Assembly (NCBI GenBank): GCA_036583965.1
Contig: JAZBQD010000017.1
Location: 29,856,810-29,920,809 of the forward strand
Source: Prunella strophiata
Lineage: Eukaryota; Chordata; Aves; Passeriformes; Prunellidae
Direction of reading: 5' to 3'
Length of the DNA: 64,000 nucleotides
The stretch's first letter is position 1. The number at the start of each line of letters is the position of its first letter. Shown piece by piece: positions 54,199 to 64,000 of the stretch. Under the pieces are notes generated by a model. That model saw only the letters and a list, made by a program, of their open reading frames with translations. It searched no databases and was not told where the DNA came from. The position numbers and the translations under genes are program-made.

Positions 54199-55616
54199 AT
54201 GATACAGCTTTATCTGGTGAGTATGTGCAATTATGGGCACAAAAAAAGTTGCAAAGGCAAAATATAACACAGCTGTAACACTTCTCTATCTTGAGTCCAT
54301 GCTTCCTAGGCATTTTGTGGGGCTGAAATGTATCTTGCAAAAAATGTAGCTTCTCTTGAGCATTCCTAAGAGAGAGAGAATTTTGTACTATCTCACAGCA
54401 GTGGCAGGGAAACCTTTCTTTTCCTTTTGTGATGCTATATGGCTCATTTTCATTCTTTCACAACTGCTACTGACTCTTGGGCTCCCATCTACTGTGTTGT
54501 TATGGCCTTAAATCCTTAAATCAAGGCTCTGCTGCTGTGACCTACCATATGTGGAGAGTGGTAAAGTCAGCCATGCAACTGGTTTGCTGGTAAAATAAGC
54601 CATGCAACTATAGCAAACAAGGATGCATGGAGAAGCCAGCAAAACCCTTCCTGTCCCAAGCACCCAATTAGCTGTTCAACAGTGCAAAAGATTTGCCTGA
54701 GCAAAAAGGATCTGCTGATTACTCAAGCTGATGCATCCAGGGCAAAAATAACCCTACTGAGTTTTTCTGTGTAGTCCTATGTAAGCTCAGAGGAGTTTAA
54801 TATCTATAGAAATAAAAAGGATTACTGACTCCATCCCCAAATGCACAGTGGTGTTAGGCACAATACTGGGAGGAAGGCTGGACCAGTGCATAGCAAGGGT
54901 TGGAGCCAAAGATCTGAGGTCAAATCCTTACAACCTTTTGCAAATCAAGTGGAATTTGGTCTTGTTGGGGGTTCGCAGGGGACTTGTCAGCACAGGACAC
55001 TGAAGAAAAATCATCCAAATTTAACAAAAGGTGTGCATTTCCACTGCTGTAATTGAACTGCTGAGAGCACAGTGTGGATATTCTCTTTCAGAGCTGAATC
55101 GGTCACAATTCTGTTGAGTTTAATTGACTTAGGACAAGAATTGAGTTAAACGAATTAATGCCCAATTAAACTAAACTGAGGTCATAGGGCTTTAGAGGAA
55201 TTTAACAAATCCCTTTTCAAAGTTATTTTGAATCAATTTACTCAAATGTTCCTGTGCCTACAAAGAACAAATGTTTGTCTGCAAAGGGACATTAATTTGG
55301 TTAATGTTATGGGATTAACATAAAGAAAAAGAGTGATTTGTGATTCACTCCCTGTGCATGAGCCATTCTCATGCTGGCCTAAGTATACTAATTTAATCTG
55401 CTCTGGAGCAAGTGCTGTTGTAGAGTGGACCATCAGGGGTAGCTGTTCCAGAAGAATCCTGGTATAGGAAAATGCTGAGTGCTGCAGAAAAATCCATTCC
55501 AAACTGCCAGTCCAAATTTAATTCCTTAATGTGTTGAATGGCAGTCCTTTGTTGCCTCTGCAATTCAATAGCTCAGAAAACTGATATCTCCTTCTTCTAG
55601 ACACACCATTACCTAG

Positions 55617-55654
<38 letters not shown>

Positions 55655-55676
55655 TTTTTTTCTTTTTTTTTTTTTT
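55617..55676. repeat. (TTTC)n and T-rich microsatellite
   Basis: About seven CTTT units, then T runs broken by single C. Confidence 0.95.
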
Positions 55677-57477
55677 AAGTGCTAGACTTGAAACAGATAA
55701 GGAAAAAAAAAACCCTAAGGCACTGATTTAAATTCCAAAGTAGTATTAGGAATGTATTGCAGGCTATGATATATGCAACTGAAAATCTATAAATACATCA
55801 GGCTGATGCTGGCTAAATCAAAGCCAGGTTTACTTCTATTACTGGTAATCTTTGGAGTGGTCTTGCTCTCTCTCCACTCCCACACCCTCATCCCTTGCGA
55901 GAGAAAATTGCACATTCTTTTTAATGAAATTACATCAAAGACCACCACGTGTGTAATTTTAGCAACACTAATTCTTTAAATTAAATCCAGAGTAGTAAAC
56001 TAAACAAACCAAATGAAAAATTGCACAGCCAGATATGAACATGAAGGTGAAGAGAGGGAGACAGTCACATTCTGCTTGCTTAAGAGCAGAGAGATATTTT
56101 CAGACCAATTTCTTCAGAAAATGAATGTTATGCAGTAACAATGTGTGTGTCCCAGCAGTTCTAACAAGTTGTAAGTATTTACCAGTTACAAACCAGTTTG
56201 AAGAGGAGAGATCTCAGTGATAATGACATTACCCAATCCTAGGAGAGAGGCAGATAAGTCTTGACTAACTCTCCTGCTGAGGAGAGAGCTTTTGTGAAGT
56301 GTAACTGAACCCACACAGGAAACACACTGGATATGTGCTTTGCTCTTTCCATTGCTCAAGGAATGGCTTGATTTTCCAGAAGCAGACTACCAGATGTTCA
56401 CAGATGTGTCCAGATTGTGAAAGAACATGGAAGAATTGTCAGCCAATGAGGGTTTCCAGTCAGTCTCCGCTTCTCCGCCTGGAAGGACATCAGCTCTTTT
56501 CCTCAGCTCATTCCACTTCTTCCACCCTGGCACAAAAGAGTTGGCTGAGGATGAGGAACCAAGGCAATTACCATCTGCAGAAAATTTGCATTTTGCTGTC
56601 CCCAGGGGAGAAAATGATTCTTTGCCCTCAGAACTTCAAAATGCTGTGCTGTGGTAGTGACAAATTGGGGTGGGACAGTGGGGGTGAGAGCTCTGTGCAG
56701 TGTATTGAGGGGAAGGGATGCTGGTGCAGAGCCACTAGGGACGTGGAAAACACATCAAAATTTAGCAACTGCTATCCCATACCGTGGCAAGGAGGTCTGC
56801 AGCTCGCCCACCACCAGCTAGGTCACTCACTTGGCTGCAAACACCAATCTGTCCCTCCAGCCTGCCGTGTATGGCCAGGGCGAGCTGCTGAACACACTGT
56901 GCTCTGCAAGCTCTGTGCAAAGCACCACTTGCCTCCAGAAACTGAAGGGCATGAGCAACATTGATTTGCATAAAGTGATGTTTCATTCTGGAGCTTTTCT
57001 GCCCATTTTTGGCTTTTGTGTGGCTGATGAATTATTTAGTAAACAAATGGCCTTCTTAAGAAAACTGCTTTGACTGCATGTGTCCACTGAGATGCTCTGG
57101 TGACATTCAAGAACAAAAGCAATTTAGAGAGGGAGAAATACCAGAATAGGCTCTTAGTAAGTCTAGAAATATTCACTGTGCAGGCCTTGCATTGAGATCA
57201 GAACATTGCACAATGAATAAATTGTGGCTGACATTTGATCAGTGACTCATTTTTCAACTATTTGGAGAGGAAGTATTGATCCCAGTGTGCTGGAAAAACC
57301 CAAACACTTTGCTAGAAAATGCCTATTTTAATGTAGCCTTTTGGAGGGTGGGATGGGGGAGGAAATAAAGAAAAAAGCATTTGGTATCTTTTTGTTATGG
57401 CAGCTGGTATATTCTTGACATTCATTCTGGACTGTCATCCCAAGTTTGCAAATATATTCCTCTTATTCTCTCATTGT

Positions 57478-57518
<41 letters not shown>

Positions 57519-57519
57519 G
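57478..57519. repeat. (TTG)n microsatellite, 14 units
   Basis: Uninterrupted TTG repeats. Confidence 0.98.
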
Positions 57520-59132
57520 ACAGTGGATTATTGTTTGATATTTACTTGTATGTAAATAGATTTGGAGCATATGACTGAGACTGCCCTTGAAGTTAAATAT
57601 TATTTAAGTACAAAAGAGTAATAACAGGGTATGAAACCAGGGACATTATAAAAAAAACCATCTTATTATAAAATAGATATTGCATTATTGAAATGAAAAG
57701 ACAGCTTTGGACCCTGTTGATGCCCCTGTTTAGACTGCCCTCAGCCAGCTGGTTGATGATCTGGATGCACTGTAATGCTGACAAACTGATCATAGGATTG
57801 ATATTGTGAGTGATAAACCATGATTCTGCTAATGGCTAAGGTCAGGTCTTTGCTGCCACCTGCCACGAGAGTCAAATCAATCAAGTCTCTGAGGGAGATG
57901 TGGGATGTAGTGATCCCTACTTTAAATATTTTGGGAGACTTATTTTTTCTCCTCTGACCACCCTGTTACTAGTGTTGTGGAGGGGAGTGTCGTTCTTCTC
58001 ACCATGTGCATGACAAGGGAACTCTGATGAGATTCCCTCATTTTGTGCCTCCCTTTTGAAAGCTGGGGTAGGAGAAGGGATTTGGGCTGGATGTCACTGG
58101 CAAGGATAGATATCCAGGTACACACAGTGTGATACTTGGAGAAAGGTCTGGCTGATTAGGTAGTTAGTCTCCACTGGCATATGTTCTGGTCTGTGGGCTT
58201 TTTCCATGGTCCAATCTCTCATGTTCACTTTTCAGTGGAAAGTCCTTGTGTTCTGTGCCAGGGTGAGTGAGGTGTCCCAACAACTCTTTCTACATTGTCT
58301 ACGACAGATGTATCTTTTTTTGTTCATGCCACAGAGAGGGCTGTTGAAGAGATAGCTCTTCATACCTGGCTTCTGACGCTATCCTGCTGAATTTCTGTGT
58401 TCACAGAGGAAATCTTGAAGCCAGGAAGGTCATCAGAAAACCTTGGGGAGCAGAGTAACAATGAAGATAAACAATATGTATTCAAAGTTAATCCAGAGCC
58501 CATGGAGGTTAAGTATAAGACAAATGACATGCTTTTTCTTCCTTCAGACACAAACCTTTGTGTACCATAGGAAACACGTGGCTTCGACATGACTGCTGTC
58601 TGTAGTATGCCACCTGTTAGCTCCCTTGAGGGGAGCAGCACTAGTGTGGAGCCTTACAGGGTGGATATTCAGCATGCACCATCCAGAATGCCATCACGCC
58701 TCTCTTATACAAATACAGTTGCAAAAAGCTCTGTTTTGTGCAGCTCTGAGAGCTGAATCAGCGTGTCCATTTCACTGTTTCACAGCTGAACGTTAGAAGT
58801 CACCAGGTGAATCAGCCAAAACCAGCAAGGGCTCTTCTGGGGTATATATGGTGCTGCACTAGTGACAGGTGGTTTTCTGCCCAACAAGTTTTTTTCTACT
58901 CGCCATTTTTGTACTTGCAATTATTTTAAAACCCTCTCTCAGCTGGCAGATCCCTTTCATCATTTGGCAAGAAAGGGAAATCTTGGCATTTTCAAAGGAG
59001 AGCTGAGGGATGTGAATAGGTTGGAATTACAGAGCTGTGCTGTCTGCCAAAGAGCAGTACAGCCTTTAATCATCCAACAAATACTGTGTGCTTTATTGGA
59101 AAAATTAATATAAGAGATTAAATGCCTCTCTC

Positions 59133-59135
<3 letters not shown>

Positions 59136-59188
<53 letters not shown>
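59136..59188. repeat. Poly-A tract (53 bp)
   Basis: Uninterrupted run of 53 A followed by GAAAAGAAAAGGGGG. No retroposed sequence is recognised upstream. Confidence 0.97.
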
Positions 59189-59190
<2 letters not shown>

Positions 59191-59734
59191 AAAGAAAAGG
59201 GGGCAAAGAAGAATATTTAAGAATATTTAATTTAAAGAGTGAGGCTCCAGTGCCCACATCTTATCCAGAAATAGCTTTGAGGTGAATAAAACACAGGTTG
59301 AGATCAAAGGTCTGTGATGAGGCAGCATTTTGCTCCTCAGCTTGCATTTCCTTCAGCATCCACTGTAGCATGTCAGGCTGCCAGGGCCAGGCTGAGAACA
59401 GCCAAGCTCACCCGTCCCAGCAATGCCCAGCAGTCAGACAGCTCCCCACACACAGACAGCTTTTTCCTGCTGCAGGGAATGACTGCACTTTGCCTTCCAA
59501 ATATAGATGGGTGGCTTGTGGCTGTGAAGAACAGAGCAGTAAGGTGGAGAGGTTTGGATGCTTGGTGACACCTCTGCTTAGAGGGCTAGCAAAATTGTAC
59601 TCACCTTACCTGAATCATTGCCTACTTTACACCTTTCTCTTTCAGTATAGTACTTCATCTAGACTGTTTTGTTCTTGATCAGTTTCTGGTCCAAAACTGA
59701 GTTGAGGTAAGCCAGGAACTAATGGTCCCCTGTA

Positions 59735-59786
59735 GTTGTCACTGCATGTACAGGTGTCACTGCATGCACAGGTGTCACTGGGACAC
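59735..59786. repeat. 18-bp tandem repeat, about three copies
   Basis: The unit is GGTGTCACTGCATGYACA; the third copy is partial. Confidence 0.9.
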
Positions 59787-62700
59787 CATAGCACCTAGGG
59801 ATGTTGGAGTAATAACTCAGAATGTGAGACACAGCCTTGTTCTTTCTCCTCTCTCCCAATCTGAGCAGTGGAAAAGTGGAATAACAGCCAGTTTGTCAAC
59901 TATTTTGCCAGCTGCAGGAATTTTCTGTAGACTGGGCTGCACCAAGGCAAGGGCAGAGCACAAAGATGCCTCAGTGTGCAGGAGGCAGGGGTTGCGTGGG
60001 TGCAGGATCCCAAGTTCCCATCTCCAGAATGTGTAGGAAGACATGCATGGATATCTTGCCGTGTAGGGAGGTCTGGCTCTTTGCCTAGCAATCATCTCTT
60101 CTTTCAGGGAGATGGTCACACACCAGGGCAGAAATGCTGAAGTTTGAACTCTTATAGCCCCATGGAAAGGAAGTGCTTTTGCATGTGGGCACTGAATTTT
60201 CACAGCTGACATAATTAGTATAAAGACTCTGTCTGACAGTGCATTAGCCAGTCTTTTCCAGTGGAACAAAGGCTGGCATTTTAATGCACAGCCGTTTTTC
60301 TCTGGCTTGTCTTCACTGCTTATCAGACTGGGAAACACCATGCAGCAAGTTTAGTGTGTTGCTGGGACATTTAAAAAAAATTAAAAATCTTCACATCTCT
60401 GAAGGTGAGAAACAGAGAGGAACCAAGGAATTAATCTAAAGAAAGTGCATCAGAAAACACTCAGCACAAGAACAAGCAAAAAGGATGACCTTTTGGCCAA
60501 AGAAACTCTTTCTCTAGTTTTTAACTGAAGAAGAAACCATTCACTTGGCCAGGACTCCACTGAAATAATTTAATGGAAAACACATCCTCTTGCTTCTCTT
60601 CCACACTGTCTTAATAATTTTTTCTCTCTCCTTTTATTGTAACTCAGTCAAAGATTGTGATATTTAGAAAAACATATTCCATGCTAACTGACCAGTCTTC
60701 AGAAACTTATGTGAATCAGGCACACCTCTGGCAAAGCTGTGGTCCACACACTACTTTTCACCCAAGAAGACAAAATTATGTTTTTTCCCCCATTTAATTT
60801 TGTCAAATCTGACTTTACTTTGCTAGGTTGACATTCCAGCTGGAAAAAGACAGAACAACCTTTCTCATCTAAAGGACAGATCAACATACAAAGTTTAATG
60901 GGAAGTAGTGTGTGATTGGATGTAGGGTGTGGTAATCACTTGGGAGTAAAGGTGCCTTGATTTTCTCCATATTTTGCCACTCACCTCAAAATTTCTCACA
61001 TTTTGATGATCTCAGGGAACAACTTTGCCTCTATGTGCTTTTCTTTTGTCCAATCACTTCATTTGTCTCTCTAGGAAAGGTTCAGATCTGTTTTCAGGGT
61101 GTGTGCCACACGGGGACCCCAATTCCAGCACAGAATTGCTGCAGTGCACTGCATAGACAGGTGCTGCAGGAAGAACCTCACTGAGGCATGGAGCTGTCTC
61201 TCTCCAAAATAACAACCAAAATATAAATTAAACAGTCTGACTGCTGTCTCCAAATGGCCTGCACATCTGAGGAAGGAGAGGCAGAAAGAGAGGCACTTCC
61301 AACACAGTCCACTCATCTTAGTCAGCTTTCTTTTGGATGGATTGCAGTCTGGAGTCCTACCCGATAGACAGGCATCAGATGTCTTGGCTGGATTAGACAT
61401 AAGGCTACAGATGTTTCAAGTGAGACACTGTTACTCCAGCCCCACAAAACACCCTGATTCTGGGGTCAGAGAAGGAGAGGGAGCAAGTAGACATGGTGAT
61501 GAAACTGACAAAATGCACCTCTAACTAGAAAGAAACGTTAATTCAGTAAGGAAATTCTTGTTTTCAGTATTGTGTCATTTTCTGCTGCTGGTAGATATTT
61601 ATGGTGTAACAGAACTTTCTCTTTGCTCTTAATGAAATATAAGCAGATTCTTAAACCCTTTCAAAGTCTCAGCCCTGCCTGACTGAGGAAATAATGAGCA
61701 CTAGAATGGACTCTTCTGTGTCTGGACTGCTTTCCTGGGAAACCTAATGTGATAAATGAGCCTGTTGACTAAAGGTTAATTGCTACCTGCAGAGTACTAA
61801 AACATTATATTGATGAAATTGTAGGTGAGAAAAATCTAGAGTGAGCACAGAGCAGAACTTTTTATAATTTTAAACCATTCTGTTCTGGCTTTCTTCTTTG
61901 CTTTCAGTTTAAGAAGAAGAAATTTTAGACATGTGAAAGAATCAAGAGAAACCTACACCAGTTCATCTATCCATAACACAGGATTTGCCTACACAAGTTT
62001 ATCACAATGAAAAAACTTTGCAGTAGTATCTTCATATACCTGTATCACTGGAAACAGCCCACGAGATATGTGGTTTCACCATGAGTTAGTGCTTGCACAC
62101 ATGATTTAATAGTGGTATCTCTGTCTCCCACATCGCTCCTGTGTGTTGGGCATTGCATTGGATGAAGCTTGCTCCTGAAATTTCATTTAGGTTCCACTGT
62201 GGGTATGTTGTGTTTTCCAGGTCTCATCCTGATTTGCAAAATCAAGTGTTTTAAAAGCAATAATGCCAATTACAACTGAAAATTCTGCATTTTCTGTTTA
62301 ATTTGACTGTGAAGGGCAGTGAAAGATAGCTTGCAAATGTCACTATTTCATCATATTTCACTGAGGGAGCACCACGAGGCACATTCTGCCAGTCTAGGCA
62401 GTTTGATAAACTTTGGTACAGAAATGATTTGACAGCATTCCAAAGAGATGTTTCTGAGAAACTTTCCTGGTTTCTCACAATCAGAAACAACACTTATTTA
62501 TTTATTTATTTTTTTAAAGACTGCTATCACAGTGCTGTTTGGTAAGCACATAACTATCAGAAGATTGTGAAATCTCCCTCTGAATCTGGCTCATAAAAGA
62601 TGTAAATGATGGTGGAAAAGCCCAAATGTGGAGAATACCCAGAAAAGAGGTGCAGCTGGTGCATTACTGTCCCAGCCCTTGCTCTGAGTAACAGCAGTAC

Positions 62701-63169
62701 ATAGAATCATTCTGAGATCTGTTCAGAAAGCATAACGAGGATAAGGGCTGTTGGAAGCATCTGCCTTGTGTGTGTTTCATATCCTCAGTGCCATCTGGTC
62801 AGCCTCTGGTATCCTCCCCAAAGTGTGTCTCAGAGCTAGAAAATGTATGAAAATCCTACTAGCACAGATGATGAAATTTCTGACATTTCCTTGTCTTGCC
62901 ATCCATCAGAGTATGTATTCTTTCCCCTCAGGGAATGATGTCCAACATTGTGTCAGTATTTCTGTGCTCCATCCTCCTTTGGGATGCTCCTGCACAGTTC
63001 TCAGTCTTGGTTGAGGTTCTCAGGCTCCACAGAGGGACCCAGCTGTGGGCTGGTGTGGGCACAGCTCTGTGAGAAGCAGATGAGCACAGACTGGAAGAAA
63101 ACTTTCCCAAGCAGCAACCAAACACAGGCACACCAAGCTAACAGGTTATTATCCTTGCATCAGCAAAAG

Positions 63170-63191
63170 AAGTCCAGCACATGCTGGACTT
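63170..63191. repeat. 22-bp inverted repeat
   Basis: The arms AAGTCCAGCA and TGCTGGACTT are exact complements around CA. Confidence 0.9.
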
Positions 63192-64000
63192 GATTCACCT
63201 AGACACGTCTGTGGCTCAGTTCTGTGCAACAAGGCAACAGATGCACAGACACATCCCTGCCTGGTATTTTCCTCTCTGTGTTAGGCATATCACAAAGCAA
63301 ACACAGAAAAAATTCACTTGGCTCCATATAGGAAAAATACCACTGTGAATTACCAACTATCCAATGTGCATTTTGTTGGTTTAATTTCAGCTTTTCTGCA
63401 GCTTTTCTTTTCTTCCCCTCAGTGCTCCTGTTCTTTTTTTTTTTTCCCATTTAACTGCTGCTGTATTGTCCCCACAATTACACTAGAAAAAAATTCTGTT
63501 TTCCATCCTATAAGGAGCAAGGCGTTGGCTTTAAAAAGCCATAGTTCAGATCAGTAAGAGCCTCCTAAAATTCTAGCTAAATCACTTGGACTTGCCAAGC
63601 TTTTCTGTTGAAGCTGAAATAATCACAAGTCATGTCCAAGTAGTTTGCTTAGCCTAGCCTTATGAAAGATGTTAATTATCTTGAAGAAGATAAAATCCTC
63701 TGGCTAAATCCTAGATTATATGTGGCCTTAGCCTTATGTTGCTCAGAAAGGGCTGGGTCCCAGCTGGTGGACATAGACAGAACAATAATGACATCCAGCT
63801 TTATGATAGCTGGGCAATATGTACATCCCCTTTTTTCTGGACATGCTGCCAGTCAGGAGGCCTGATCCAAAGATTCAGTGCAACTATACTGAACAGACAA
63901 AGCAACTATACTGGAAGACAGAGGTAATAACACCTGAAAATTTATTAAGGGAAGGCTTGCACTATGTTCAAAAAAGTATCCTACTGTGCCACATGGATGA

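Larger units (their letters stand above)
54199..64000. other. Intergenic to right edge, only simple repeats recognised
   Basis: The longest frame is a 209-codon one at 56335-56964 (plus) with no recognisable domain. No CR1, LTR, tRNA or conserved exon was identified. Simple repeats are listed separately. Confidence 0.5.

Overview
This is vertebrate nuclear DNA from a bird, most likely a passerine. It contains spliced genes with GT-AG introns, CpG-island promoters and many CR1 LINE fragments. It also has LTRs whose first bases match a type I know from songbird genomes. I saw no Alu, B1 or L1 elements. The species call is inference.

Two conserved genes lie head to head in the left third. On the minus strand (853-7512) are eight coding exons of FNTA, the alpha subunit shared by protein farnesyltransferase and geranylgeranyltransferase I. 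The last coding exon (human exon 9 equivalent) is not visible and should lie beyond the left edge. FNTA exon 1 starts in a GC-rich island whose upstream part is an array of seven 33-bp repeats. On the plus strand (13640-22441) are the four coding exons of FUT10 (POFUT3), a Golgi/ER GT10-family fucosyltransferase, complete from ATG to stop (473 codons). Its likely promoter is a second CpG island near 10.9-11.7 kb, and two short upstream ORFs precede its start codon. The genes act in unrelated pathways (prenylation and O-fucosylation), so adjacency is the only link I see.

From 22.5 kb to 64 kb I found no convincing protein-coding exon. This stretch holds CR1 copies in both orientations, including one nearly full-length element (36803-41225, minus) with recognisable ORF1 esterase, endonuclease and reverse-transcriptase parts. 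A 689-bp solo LTR is nested in that element and flanked by a 5-bp target duplication. There is also a longer antisense LTR (about 53.1-54.2 kb), a degraded LINE near 43.3-43.9 kb, a 292-bp polypurine tract, several microsatellites, and a small isolated CpG island at 31.4-31.6 kb that may be an unassigned promoter.

I found no evidence of a novel multi-gene system. The observations most worth checking are the apparent 1-bp frameshift in FNTA exon 1, the promoter minisatellite, the FUT10 upstream ORF whose stop overlaps the main start, the nested LTR-in-CR1, and the perfect palindrome pair in a FUT10 intron.
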